Assembly: GCA_037576195.1 (NCBI GenBank)
Contig: CM075101.1
Location: 12,524,001 to 12,588,000 of the forward strand
From: Phytoseiulus persimilis
Lineage: Eukaryota; Arthropoda; Arachnida; Mesostigmata; Phytoseiidae
DNA: 64,000 nt
Direction: 5' to 3'
A program made the position numbers and the translations under genes. The notes beneath the pieces are model-generated. The model did no database searches, had not been told where the DNA came from, and worked only from the letters and a program-made list of their open reading frames with translations. Shown here piece by piece: positions 1-13,776 of this stretch; positions within the stretch are counted from its first letter, which is position 1; each line of letters begins with the position of its first letter.

Positions 1-1078
1 CCTCCATTTCAAACCTGTTCAGGTATGAAATTTTCGCGCACGTTCCGAGGAGCTCCGCGGTCGCGAACGAGGAAGCGAATCTTCATCCCAAGTCGAAGCG
101 CATTGTAGTGCACCCCGGGAGAATCGATTCCCTCTGCGCCTCATTGTTCCCTTGAAACCCGACAATAGTATCCCTCCTTCACAACTTCCGGGATCCGAGT
201 CTCTCCAACGGCGGCAACCCGGTCTCTTCATTTAGTCGAACGCAACTCTCAAAGTCTTTCCGGTTGTTGCACCATTGTTCTCTAATCCCGATTCCGTCGT
301 TGTTTTGCGGCGCTTACAACCACTTTTCAAGCTGGGAAGCGTGAAGTGCTCGGTTGACTCGGCCGCGATCGCCTGCTCCATGCTACCTTTTTAGTCTCTT
401 TGTTGCACTCCTATTATGGCCCCACAAGCGTTTCCGTGACAGACTTGTGATCGCCGTTTCCGTTTTTTCTTTCTCCGCGAATGCACTTCCGGTCCCTCTA
501 TCATTAAGTGATTGGCTTGTTCATCGCTATCGGGAGCCACTCGGAGCCATTCGTTTTTGTCATCGGCTCATCATGCTCAAGTTGTCGAGGAACGGCCAAC
601 TCCGGTAGCTCAGCGTCCGGACGAGCAATCGAGAATCAATTCTCCAGCCGAACATTACGGTGAAATTCGAAATATCCGGGACTCCCGACCGCCCGTTTTC
701 CGACTCAAGAATGCGTCATCGAGACATTGCCCAGAGTGCGGGTTGCCGAGTCCCTCGCAAGGACCCGAGAATATCAATGACCAGTACTCGGTGAATATGG
801 TCGGTTTGGGAGGGCAAGGCAAGACTTGCCTCCCGATGATCAAGAGGCGTTCGTGTGCTAAGCTAATCACCTCCGCTCAGACACGCGTACTCGTAGTCGT
901 ATGCCTTTGAGCATCGAATCCGTCGCTTGGAGCGAGGGAGTGAGGTCGATCCAGGGAGCAACTAGGGGGAGGAAGAAGAAGCCTGTGTAGCAATCTAAGG
1001 CCTTGGCCATCCGACGAGCTGCCGGCCGGTACCGGCTCTATACTTTGCCGAGGGTCAGCAACAACACAAGCGACTGTG

Positions 1079-1101
1079 ATGGTGGCGGCGGCGGCGGCGC
1101 C
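1079..1101. repeat. (GGC)n trinucleotide tract
   Basis: A short GGC repeat with one GGT unit at its start. A long plus-strand frame passes through it but has no recognisable protein features. Confidence 0.75.
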
Positions 1102-4100
1102 AGTAGTGGCAGCGGAAGAGAGCATTATTATTGTATTCCAGTGACCACCGCGCATACAGAACGACTGCTTATCACCCGATGGGTCTGCAGGGACCCACAA
1201 GCTTCTCTCACATGCAGGCATCCCGCTCGCTTGACGGAGGAAGAATCAGACGGCCATCCGACGAGGGTGCTCGCTTGCCACGCGGCCAAACAGGCATCCC
1301 GAGCTGGTCAGGGAGCCACGATCCGGCAAGACGAGTCGGGACGCGCACCGACACCACGCTCAGACCGACGGGAAAACAGACCGACCGACCAACCGTTGAA
1401 AAACGGACGCACAGACAGATGGATGGGACAGCGAAGCAGGCACGCGGCCAAGAACGCAGTCGGCCCCACTCTAGGCCACCACCACAAAGCTACGGTATGA
1501 ATGAGAGTCGGCGGCTGAGCGAAGGGATACTCAGTGATTAATATAATTAGAGACTCCTAAGTGGCGAATGATGCGGATGTGAGAAGGATACATTTTTATT
1601 ATTTCTATGCTCACACTTCTCGTTAGCCACTCGCGCTGGCATTAGCCAGGTCTCGCGAAACACATCCTTGAGTGTCGAACGAACGTCCAGTTTTTCGGAC
1701 TTGAGAATGCGACGTCACCGTTATACTTTCAGTCGTCGAAGCCCAGCAGACTGGAGAGTAAATAAGTGGCCGCGTTTACATTTCTGGGACGGCCGAGGGC
1801 CTTGAATCGATTCCCGCAATATGTCCGTTGCACCCGGTGGAAGGGACCTTGATGTGACAACTTTCCAATCTACCTTGGTCCGTCGTGCTGCTCACAGCCA
1901 ACCGGGATCGAGCGCGCCGGCCAACTGCATGTACCTCCGAGGATCACGAGGTGCCAGCTCAGCTAGCGACCCCACAATCTTCTGCGGATATGCGCCGCTC
2001 TGTGAAGGATGTGGCATGCATGATGAGTGCTGATAACGAACTCAGATAGGGTTTGAAGGTTTTTTTCGGTCGATGACCCTGATCTGTTTAATTTGTGGTC
2101 GACAATCTATCTGGCTCGGTTCAATTGAGGGCTGGATGGAAGAAGGAAGACGAACGGTCGTTCGGACGGCCAGCGAGCGAGCAGGGGGGCTGGCTGGCTG
2201 GTATACACACCTGGTCGTTTTCAGCAGTGTACGATAGGAGGTTCATCGTCATGTCTCGAGCATGGATTTGTTCTCAGTCACGAGAGGGACTCATTTCGAA
2301 AAAGATCGTGTGCTTTGCCGAGAGCCAGCTTGGCGACATATCCGTGATTAAATGGAGCACGCACCTCCCTCCATACCGGAATTTCAAAGCTCTGTTTCGG
2401 TTAAAAGACACAAAGAGTCGAGGGTAGGAAAAGCTGCCAGCGCATACCCGCAAGGCGACAACCGCTGCGCAGAAGTGAAAAACTCGACCTGACGACGAGC
2501 GCCGTGTTCGTACGTTGGCCGTAATTCCTCGGAAGACAATAAAAATCCGTCTCGGAAGATCGTAAGCGGAGCTCAAGTTCGCGTCGAAATTTTCCGTTCC
2601 CTGGCAGGAAGTTCGAGATTCTGTTCTACGAAGCGGAACGAGACTTTTTTTCTCCGCCTTACGCGCGACGCGATTCCAGAGCTCAGCAATCGGGATGAGT
2701 CAACTCGTGACTCGAGCGAGAGAATTAATTCTCGAGAAACAAAATGAAGAAACTCATTGTCATTCGTACAAACCCTCGAGAGCTTCTCAGCTGCTGTTAT
2801 CACCATGCGATGAGACGACTGGAATTCACACTCCATGGCCCCTGGGATCTGCAGACGGGAATTAATGTCAAGAGACTCCAGGACTCAGGACGTCGAGAGT
2901 TCTCGGGAAGCCCAGATTCGGAGAAGGTGCTACAAGGACACAAGAAATGAAACGCGATCGGGTCGTCCTGTTATGCCATGCTTTTCGCATCTGATACGCT
3001 GCGGAACTCGAGCTCTGAGAGCCGGCAGGTTCTCGCCAAGAAGCCGACCCGGCTCACGAACAGCGCTTCGCTCGAGCTCGCGTCCAGCGGCTCGGCATAG
3101 CCTAAAAACTACTTCGGGCCTGAATTCTCCTCAGGTGACATGAGAGAGCTCATCAACATGCTAATGACAAGTGTCGCAAGGGCTTCGAGGCGGTCCGCGT
3201 AGTTGCGCCAGTTAGCACGCGACCGACCGACCGAACCCGCCTATAAACCGGGGCCGGTCGAGTCAGCACCTGCCAGCTCGCTGAAGAAAGGGGATTCCGC
3301 GATGATTCCCAACATTCTGTGGCAGTGGGTCCGCAGCCTCCACGGCCCACACCTAAACCACTCATTTCGGAATGGTGCCAGAGAAGAAGTACGCCGCCGG
3401 CGCGAGGGGCGATGTGGATGTCGGCATTTATCAGATTTAGCACGCTGAAAGGTCTCTGGCGCACCCAGAGTGCAATGCATCGGGTTCTGAGCCCACTAGA
3501 TTTATGATTTTACTGCACGAGGCTCCAATATGTGTTGATGTATAAGGCGTCCGTCAGTCGCGAAGTGATTCGTCAAAATGAACGATGGGCTTTCGGGGAG
3601 CTTGACTGGCATGGGTGTGTAGTGAAGATCTTCTCCGCGCTGAAACAAATCGTCACATCGAGGAGGGGATCGATCTGTTTAGGCAAAGGCCTAAATATTT
3701 GCTGATTTTCGGGCCTGCCCAGCCCGCTTTTGCATTTTTCGAACTTTTTCTCCGGCCCTGCGAAACGCTTTCTCCGCGTTCGCCTAGCGACGACCGCGCG
3801 GGCTCTTCCGGAGGTAGTGTTCCGAGTTTGATAGATGATATTTCTGCATGCTTACTTGATCTCCTACCGGGGAGAGATCTCCGAGCGCCGTGTGGCCGGG
3901 CTTCCCATGTTCCGAGAGCGTGAGACTTTCCGCGAATGTTTTTGTTAAAGATCCATTGTTTGCAAGATTTCCACAGGGTTGTTACAGCCTTTCGAACAAA
4001 CAGAGTGGCGTCTAGAACAAAAAGGATTATTCTTCCACAATTGGAGCCGGTGTACAAACGAGCGGATTTTTTGCGCGTAAGGCCACGTGGGTCTCGCTTG

Positions 4101-5274
4101 TCTCAGGGAACCTAACGGAAATGCTTTTGAGCGGATACGCGGGTGAAAGGAAAAGTTTACTCGGGCTCTAACAAAGGGCTCCACGTCCCTTCGAGGCTCA
4201 TCAAAGTGATACTCATTGTCGTTTTGAAGTTTCGGTAGCTTTCGCTAGCGTCTGGAGCGGAGAGGATCCGGAGGTTATTTCGGCGGCGCATTAAGGTATG
4301 AGGGAGCGCCTGAAACCTTCGGCGACATATCCAAACTCTGAATCGTGAAAATCGCTGGGATCACTTTTCGTCCTCCTCCGCACCCACATCGACTGAGTTT
4401 TTGCAGCCTTCGAACTGACGAATCATTGGACCTTTTCCGAATCAATGACAACTCGAGCCCAGCAGTCAGAAGCGTATACGGAACAATGAGCTCCAAAACG
4501 GAGACATGTTTCGCCCACAATTTCTCGATTCCCCGCTCGCATATTTTGGAGTTCCAGGCCACTAAACTCCGGTCAGCATACTGCCGGGAATATATCTCAA
4601 ATTTTGCCGCCGGAATCAACTACTCGCAGCCCAAGATCATTCTCAATTTCGAAAATTAAGATCAAGCAGATCCGAAGCGGGCTCGGAGAATGCGATCGAT
4701 GCTTCTCGAAGGAATCGTAAGAAGCGATCGCGGAACGCTACTCGTTATTCTGAGAGGTCTGATGACCGCTTCGGAGTGCACATATGAAATCATTTGCTCG
4801 ACGAGCGACCACAAGTTGAAGGTCGTCGTTGTCTCCATAAACCGGAAAGTTGGAGTTCAACTCCACCGGAGCAGTTCAGCGTCCTGAGTCCCTGGGTCTG
4901 ACCGGTCATGGCGAGATATTCATGATTACTTCACCAATAGCACTTGTCCCTGAAAACTTGGTGAGTGCGAGAACTCCAGCAATGCAGAGTCGCAGGCTCT
5001 CTCGGAACCTCCCCTTCTCGCCTCCCTGTCGAGTCCGTGGCCTCGTGAAGGTGTTTGAACGTGAAACATGGATCTCCAACGAAATGTTCCACGGCACTGA
5101 ACTCTATGTACACTCACTCAGTAATTTTCAACGATGAGACACGCTAGCCCCACAGGTTGCCAAACTGTCCTCAACTTCCCTCGGGAAGGTCTTAGAGTCG
5201 GTATGTACGTGAGTTCGATCAACGACGGGTTGTCGAATCCTGAAGTCTGATTCTTCATCGAATCGAGGTTTCAA

Positions 5275-5287
5275 GGGGGGGGGGGGG
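5275..5287. repeat. G13 homopolymer
   Basis: A pure run of 13 G in otherwise unremarkable non-coding sequence. It is one of nine G/C runs of 12 or more in the window. Confidence 0.9.
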
Positions 5288-8169
5288 AGGATTCCCCTTC
5301 GGCTCAGTGTTCTCACGTGGGGACCTATGGAGGGAAGTGAGAAGGCTATGAAAAACTATACAATCTCCTCAAAGGAAAACTTCTGTTTGGCTAGCATAGG
5401 TTACTTGAAGGAAAGTTTCGTTGGAATTATTCATGCGAGTGTCGCTGTCCACCTGAGGCGTAGCTTCTCATCGCGGAGAAGGGCTACCCTTCGGCGTTTA
5501 GTGTCAACGGTGCAACGTTTGATGTTTCTGTCCCTTTGGAACACAGTACTTTTATTTGCACTCAGGTTTGGTCTTCAGAACGCTGCCGATGTTTGGAGCA
5601 GGGCCGGCTGAGAGGTCTTCGGGGAGTCTTTAAGATCGCCGTCCGATGGAGCGCCTCGTTAAACTTGCTATCAGATACTTTCAGTATCCTCAAGCCGTTC
5701 ACAAAGGGGCTCCAATTTCACAAACGACGAACACGAACGACCCGGCAATACGGGCGATCCGTGATTCCTGCAGAAACGAAGGGCGAAGCTCACGGCCGAC
5801 GAGGTTTAGTGCATTCGTCTCCGTTGGCGATGTTTGCAACATGCAGATTCAGATCCTCCGCCTCCGAGCTCCGGCTGGAGGGAGGGGGGGGGCAAATCGT
5901 CCGTCCCGCTCTCGGGAGGACCCGGGAGATAACACTGAAATTATCCGGTACTGTAGTGCTTCGTAAGGGAAATCATCTGTGAGAGGAGCCACTCAGTCGA
6001 TGCAGACCCACCCGAGTTCACGACCGGGCGGGCGGCTACCGCTGAATCAATTTTTTCCCGCGGTGCCCCTCTCTGAAGCAGGAGCGACAGACTCAATACA
6101 TCTGGCCACCGTTTAGCTGGCTTGCTCTTTCTTCCCGGTGGCTCCTCAGTATAGACAACGCCGCACGAAATCGCAGCGACTCATTGGAAACAGACGCTCG
6201 CATTAGTGAGTCATTGAATAGAGTAACAAGGAGGAACGGTCGACTCAGGGAGGGGAAAAGCAACACCAACACACAATCAGGGAGAAACAGGAGTGGAAGT
6301 CTGGAGATGTTGGAAACCTTATCAGACAATTCCCCCCTGGTGGTAAAAGCCAGGAGCCGAGGTTGACTCGTTCGGGAGGGCCGAAGAACACTCTTGCAGA
6401 GCAGGGGCGTTCGGATGGTCTCAAAACAGTTGCGGGCTAGCACACTCGATAGTAGCTGACGGGGTCACAAACGAGGATCTGCCTGATCGAGCCCTGATCC
6501 TGTCTGAGCCCTATTTCGTTCGTGTTCTGCTCAGCTTTACAGCTTCATTGAAAAGGCGCGACACGAATAGTGTCTGTGCATTTGTTTTTTTTTTCGGTCG
6601 GAGCAGTATCGCCAGGTTTCATCTAGTCCCACCGGAGACCAAGTCGTCCTTCCCCAGCAGAAGGACGGAATGAATATCGGAATGAGTCGAAATTGGGAGA
6701 GGGCGTTCGAGGCGTCCTCGGAAGTTTTCATATGTAGCGATTTCGCTTGACTGTTCATATTTATTGATGGCTGGCATGATATCCGACTTGCGCGTTCGCC
6801 AGCACGGTTGGGTTTCGTTCCTTTTCGATGGGTCGCTTTTTATGTAGGTACTTCGTTTTCGCTCCGGAGAGAGGCGCGAGTTGAAAACGGAATCTGGCAA
6901 AACCTCCACGGAGCCCACGTGTAAAATCGGGCCATCCAGATCAGATGAAGTGTTTTTGGAACAATCTGTCCGCTAGCGGTTGTTTGAACACTCCACCTCG
7001 CGAAGTTTCTGTGTACACAGCCGTTTCGTGTCTGCGATTCCGTCCAGGAGACCGAAAGAGAGGCCACGCGGGGAAGGAGCCGCCCTCACAGAGTCGCCAC
7101 AATCGCCCAAAATTAAAAGCTAATGGTCGTTATTTCTCCCGCTACGGGAGGACTCGACTGACTTCCCCGTCAAACTAGACATGGTGAGCGCGTACCTCTG
7201 GACGATGCGCTCTGATGTTCAGTGAGATGAATGGGGTCATTGAATATCGAAACAACCAAATCATTACCGTTCTCGTCTGAAACTCTTCATCCGGGACCGA
7301 TCTCGTGTCTTCTACATCCACGTGCTCATCCGAGAGCTGAAAGCCATCTTTTCACCATGCTTAGACGTTGAGAGTCAGGAGAGTACAATGCGGATGGAAC
7401 GTCCGGAATGAGGCCTCCTGGGAGCAGAGTTCTTCCGAAAAGCGCGCTCCAACGGTAGACTGCAGCACCCTAGAATTTCCCAGTCGGGCGTAATGAGTCA
7501 ATGTCTTGAGGAAACTATAGAGGTCCTACGCGGATCATCCAGCCACGTCGGGCAGCTGTTGCTGCAAGAAGGATCTCTCTGACGCAAACGAGTTGATCTA
7601 GAGCCGAAACTTTTATGCCCTGTCTCGGGCTCGTCGGCGGCTTGCGCCGCGAAATCACCTAGTCTGCTGCGGGAACCACAATAAAGATTCTCCAGGCTAG
7701 CGAATCTGTTTTCTGTTCGAGCATTAAGGGTATGAGAGTTCAGAGCAAGCGATCGCATTGGGAAAAGCTGCCGGCGACTCAATGGAACATGCTTTGAAGT
7801 TGTGGAATGTCATCCCGCGGATCTGTACGCCTTCCACTGATCGCGTTCCAAACCTCTCCACGATCGCTATTCTAAAGATGCTTCTTCTCGAGCATCCTAA
7901 GAGACTGGCTGTTCTTGGGCAACAGACCCGCGATGCCCATTCTGTGGCTGTGAGGCCACGGTCTCGACTTCTACGACTCGGGAGCCACTTATAGCAAGAC
8001 ATCTCCGCAGCAGTTCCATTTCCGCACAGTCTCCGAAAGCGGTACTGTCACAATCAGGTACGTAGTCGTGTAAGTCGTGCCAAACCACTCCGTACTCCCG
8101 TTGGTGCTGGCGGCTCTCGGCAACAAAGCTAATGACGAGCTGAACATACGAGAAAGTCCGAGATACCCC

Positions 8170-8526
8170 TATATAAACTCATCGACGAGCGTGTCCGTCC
8201 GATCCCGACGCTGACTGAATCTGCCCTCTTTTTCGAAGCCATCCCTCCTCTAGAGAATGAGTTTTCAACATGATATCCGGAACGCTCTACTCAACTGGTG
8301 GAGTCCTCGGTACCTCGCAGCACGTCCGGTTGAGGCCTTGATCGTCTCCCCTCCGAAACCGGCTCGGATGCAAGTCTTTCGATTCATACAAAATGCAAGA
8401 CGTTGGCAACAGCTGTCGGCGCCGAGAACCTACTTCTTGGAACGAACAATGTGGCGCGCATACTCCGAAGCGAAAAAGATTCGACTGTCCCGTGGCAAGC
8501 ACCGGCTCATTTGTCGCCGACTTTGA
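8170..8526 (+). other. TATA-like motif followed by an unrecognised 89-codon frame
   Basis: TATATAAA stands about 87 bases before an ATG with a purine at -3 (AGAGAATGA). The 89-residue frame (MSFQHDIRNALLNWWSPRYL and onward) is basic with no recognised domain or signal peptide. No clear initiator is seen at the expected distance. It could be a small intronless gene, but chance is more likely. Confidence 0.14.
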
Positions 8527-11500
8527 ATAATGCCCTCAGCGATTCCAGACCCTTTCGACGGTGCGGTTTCTCGCAACCTACTCCAGGAAGATATTGCCCT
8601 CAGCTCTCGCCAGAAATACCGAGATTTGAGGGGAATAGGAGGTAGGGAATCGAGAGTTTCGTATGCGCAGCCCGAGACAGCGGCGGCGGCCGCGGCAGTC
8701 TCCATTATCATAGTTGAGCCGCTTTGGAGTGAGGTCTCGTGGCTGAATGCCTCCCTGATCGTCTTGGTCGCGACCCGCAATCTCGTTGATGGTCTTCCTT
8801 CGCTTCCTCACTCAAAATTGCGATCAATCATTTTCAATTGTTCATTTTTATCCGAACGTGGAGCGAATCTATCTTTATCGCGATATGCAAATTCGGAGCG
8901 AACATTCGCAGAGCTTGATTGATCCGTCTCGCCGGACAACGGTCCCGTCGAGGACATCTCCGCGAATCGAGAAACTTCTGTCCGTACAAATCTCATGCAG
9001 CTTGACTTTCGTCGGTCCGGTGGGAGATGGTCTGCGGCCAGCGGGTTGACACGGTAGACGCGAAGATGACCTTCGGTGTCGAGCTAATCAATGAACCTAC
9101 GGTTTTGATCACGATTTTATTCCCTCTTCGGGGTTAGGTTCGCCCGGCGCTGAGGTCGTGATAAGTTGCTGTGATTCCGTTGAAAAACCTGATCCGCCGA
9201 CATCGATGACGGAATGGATCGAGAAGTTCGGGAGGTTCCAGGCTAGGAGATGGAGCCGAGGTTTTCTTCGAAGTCCAGGTCTTGAACATCGGCGGTCCTG
9301 AGGCGCTGGGTGGAACTCGTGGCCTGACTACGCCCGAAAGCGAACTCGGAATGCAGTTGAAGACTTTTCCGACGTTCGAGAAGTTCGGGAATCTCCAACC
9401 TCTCGTTCCGATTAATTCCCTAGGCATGACGTTATCGTAGCCTACTAAGTGTTGTTCCGGAACGCTGACTGAGTCCTTGAATGAGATAGAGAGAGAGAGG
9501 GTTTCGGCGGAGGGGTGAATTTTCGAAATTCGTGGCTCGAGAGTGGAGGAAATGAACGATTGCAATAAGTACGCAATCGCGTTCTCCGCAGCCGGATATT
9601 CTGGAATTCGAGTGCTCGGGGGAGGCTCGTTCATAGATTAAGGATTTTATCCCCATCGCGGTCCCCTCACGCGCTATCGAATGGCTCGTTTGCTCAGCTC
9701 TCCTCATATTTCCGCCGATTTCTCGCACGGATTCGAACGAGCAACGTTCCTCGCCGTACATAATTAGATAATACGGTCTCCCGGCTGAGTTGTGAACGAA
9801 ACGATCTGGAGACTGATAAAACCTGTGTCATACGTTACGTTGACCCAGAGACAACAGAATACGCCTCCCGAGGGTGCACTTCGTGTGAGCACAATTCCAG
9901 TTCGGCTCCAATGGTGAGAGGGCTTCTACTCTCGCTAACCAAAAGCAGCTCCAGGAAAGCCGGCCGCTGAGCAAACTGAGGGGAATTATTCCCCGTGACA
10001 AGCTTCGGAAACACGTGTATATTGTTCTCCAGAGATGTATCAAGCTCTACGGTCTTGTAACACATGCATATTACTCAGGCTTGAGAGCTCGACACGATCT
10101 CCCGAGAACATCGTGCGCTTCTAGTCCAACTGGGCATGCTCCTCAAATAGACACGAGCCAGTGCACATGGGGAAATACGAGTCCTGCCCATCCCGTCAGG
10201 ATCTCGGAGTATCCAAAATGTTTCGTTGCCTCTCGAGTCCCCAGCGGAATAGAGTTAATTGATGCATGCAATCTAGCAGCGGTGGAGGTGCTGTTGTCGC
10301 TGCCCCAGTGGTCGATTCGTCGTGAGAGTGATATCTAAGGTATTGATTTTGTTCTCCGCCACGGCTGCGGTCGTTCCCCGTTCTGCGTCCCACATGCCCC
10401 ATTTCAATCGGCGTAGAAGCCTTTGGAACCAGCCCCGGAGGGAGTTATCTGACAACTGGGATGGATACGAAACTACCTCAGTGCTCAGAGGAGAGACGGT
10501 CTGGCTGCTATCAGCGCCCTTCAGCTGTTTTTCCTCCCGTTTCGAGTAACAAGATGACGCGACAGCGTTCCGCTAAAACACAAAACCGTTCCTCTGAGGG
10601 ATAGAGACTGAAAAATTGAGCTCCACCTGTCCAACTCAGAATCGCGCCTGCGCAGAACCCCCATTATAACCGTTCGAGAATATTTCACGAGAAGATGCTC
10701 GGAAGGACGGGATGGATTCAACGAGTTATTCGATTCAACGCTTCAGTTTGTTCGGGAAGCGAGCATGTTAGCAGTTTCGGCCAGTGCCCAATATCGACAT
10801 TTCGCACGGAATAAACAGGAAGTCCTTTCCGACTCCTCCCGAGGGATCCGACGGAGCATTCAGACCGGCGCGCTCATCGGACCTCCTACCGACATCCTCG
10901 TTTTTGTACGGAAGATTCACAATCAGTGGAATGGGATTCTCCGAGGACTTCGTAACCGAGCTGAATATCAACCATAAAATTGTGTCGAAATATGTAGGTT
11001 ATAACCGGGGACACGAATCATTCAGTACCCGCACCTCCGTTTACGTCGTTAATCTCAGTCGATTCAAGTCTCTCAGGGTGATCCTGATCCTTGGAGAGAC
11101 AATGGAAGCCTTTATTGAACAACGATCACAAATCTCGTCCCGGTCACCGCGAGGTTTTCCGACGTGAATTCATCTTCTGAGCAGAGAGATAACCGAGGAG
11201 TATGGGATCGCGCAAAGACTGTAAATTGAAATAGATGGGCGAGACCAGGTCAATTTTGCTTAATTGAATTCACCAGGACGGGGGAAGTTAATAAATCGTT
11301 GGCGTCTTCTGGCGTACAGTGCCGAAGAGGAAAGTTTCCCCTTTATCGAATGATGTCGGCGTTTCTCCAAGCCTGGATGAGTTTCCGGATTCGAGGCTGA
11401 ATGAGAAGTTCGGATCGGGGCTTTGAGTCCGAGTTCGCGCACAAAATCCTATTTGCTGCTCTGGACTTTTATTCTGACGACTATATGTAAATCTATTTTT

Positions 11501-12239
11501 CAATCATTGAAGTTTACCTGAGGAATTTCCGAAACGCTGACACCTCCCCTCTGGGAACACAATGACGTGAGTAGCCGGAATGAAGGAAGAGCACGAATAG
11601 ACTCGGAAGGAAAATCTACAAAGCTCAGGGCAGAATGGAACATTCTATTCAGCCTAAATGTGAGTGTCGCGCGCGAGAATGAGCGAAGTTCGCTAGTTCT
11701 CAAATGTTAACTCGTTGGAGGGCTCCGAGCGAGTCCGGAGTCGAGCCAAGACTCTCGAGTTTCGGCTTCGGGGTTCGATATGTGGACACGTGACGAAATT
11801 AATGATGAGCACATGAAATCGTTGTCACCTTTGATGCGCTACTCATTCACATCCGCTGGGACGACTCTCAAAAGCGTCCCAGACTGAGACAGCGAACCTT
11901 CTCTCCGCCTGGAGAGATTCTGCGGCAAGCGCTCCGACGGTTATTCGAATCCGCAGAGAGGAGAACGTACCGCGATGAGACCGAAAGTAAGAGTGGGCTG
12001 CTGCTGCAGCAGCTGCGGAGCCGGATCCAACGCGGGCTCGGGGTGTTGGAGATAAATATTTCACAATCAGCGATACATTCTCACTCAGGTCCTAGAGCAG
12101 ATTTCAACTTCGTGTATTCGTGATTTCGTGGCTTATCGCCGCGGCCTGGACCATCAACATCACACGACGAGCGGGGTGGCGAGGGGACAGACCAGCCCGG
12201 GCTCAAGCTCAAACTGACTTACTGACAGCGGTGTTCGTG

Positions 12240-12315
12240 GATAGGCAGACAGGCGGGCGGGCTTTCGGTCGGGCGGGTGGCTGGCTGGCGGGCGGAAGGA
12301 AGGAAGCGGGCGGTG
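12240..12315. repeat. G-rich compound tetranucleotide microsatellite
   Basis: Imperfect GGCG, GGTC, GGCT and GGAA units follow one another. Similar imperfect tetranucleotide clusters occur near 14.83-14.88, 15.36, 54.58 and 60.16 kb. Confidence 0.7.
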
Positions 12316-13761
12316 AACGAATAAAGCAGCCAACGAAAAACGAGGGCATGGAATAAGGCAGGTGTTCCCGTCGAAGCAATTTCGTGATGAATGCTTGTTC
12401 TCTTTCAGCTCAGCGCCGCTCTCGTTCATCTCTCGAGACACTTTTCTCCTACTTTCGATCGGTTGCGTGGAGTTGAAGCTCCATCCGATGTCGTAACCAC
12501 TTCAGAACTCGAGACCGGAGCGAGCGTCAGTCGGTACATCATGGCTCTATTGGTCTGAGACTTTCGAGTTTTCGGAAGAATCGGCCCACATCGTGAGCTC
12601 ATCGTTGACGGCCGCTCGCTCGGTGTCGTCGAGGTATGTCGCCTCGTGATAATGTGAGGAGAGCACAAATGTAAACCTGGGTTATCTATAGAGAACGGGA
12701 TGAGACACTGAGTTGTTCCGATGAATGTTCCAGGTACAGTGAGATTCTCGCCGCTGTTCCGCCGTGCTCCTTCATAATGGATTCGTTCGAAGGATCGATT
12801 CTTCCCAGCGCCGCAGAGTTGATCCCCGGTAGCTAGCCACCGAGTCCTAGCCCAGTGAGAGGGAAACTCTGCGAGCAGCCGAAAACACGGAGTAGCCTTC
12901 GCGGCTAAGCTAGTAAAGGAGTGTTATAAATTCTCTTTTTCAGCCGTACGGAAGAAAAGCTCACCTCCATCTGGGCATTGGTGAGCTCCGAGCTTGGATA
13001 TCGACAACGACGACCACCGTCGCCACCACCACCACAACCTGAAAAGCCCCTTAATGCTTTATAATGGTTCCAAGGGTAGCAACCCACTGCTGGTGAGTAT
13101 CCACCCTCGGAGCAGGTAGAAGAACAACGACGGCAACGACAACGACCACGACAAAGGGCCAGACGTACCGACAAGAAAAAGAAAGGAGAAAAAAGACACT
13201 ATAGCACACCAGGGACGCATAGATTTTGATGAAGACGTTGAGGGTTTGCCATCTCGGTCAAACCCGCACCCAAAGCTCCCCGGTACCGGAGTGAACCTGG
13301 AGATGACGTTGGCCTGTTTCCATCATCTTGCGAAATTTAATGGATGTCGACAACTGACGCGCAATCCGCCTCGCTTGGAGAGATTTCAGCGTTCTCGATC
13401 GAACCTGTTCCTCGCTCACTTCATTAATTTAGATTCCCCAGCCGCTCAGAGTTAGATTCCAAGGGAACATCTCATAAGACAGGAAACCGGCAGCGTGGAT
13501 TACTGGAAGGTGAACCGAAAGCTTCCACCTCCATGCTTCGAGGCGGGCGTTCCGCGATGTACCATGTCTTCGCTGTGTTTGCTTCAAGATCCAGAAATGC
13601 GGCCAGAGCGGCCGAACCGGACGCGCGGACGGCCCCTCGAGACTGGACGAAGCTATTGAAAAAAGGTGCGCTCTGATCCAGGCTCTGACTGATCCCTCCA
13701 ACGGTCGAGTTTTCGGGAGCGGACTGGAGATCAGTCGTTAACATCATCATCTTTATTGATA

Positions 13762-13776
13762 CCCCCCCCCCCCCCC
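13762..13776. repeat. C15 homopolymer
   Basis: A pure run of 15 C follows ATTGATA. No coding sequence surrounds it. Confidence 0.9.

Larger units (their letters stand above)
1..8160. other. No gene recognised
   Basis: Short open frames are scattered on both strands with no signal peptide, domain motif or consistent splice pair. Simple features are the GGC tract and the G13 run. It could be intergenic or part of a large intron of a gene outside the window. Confidence 0.5.
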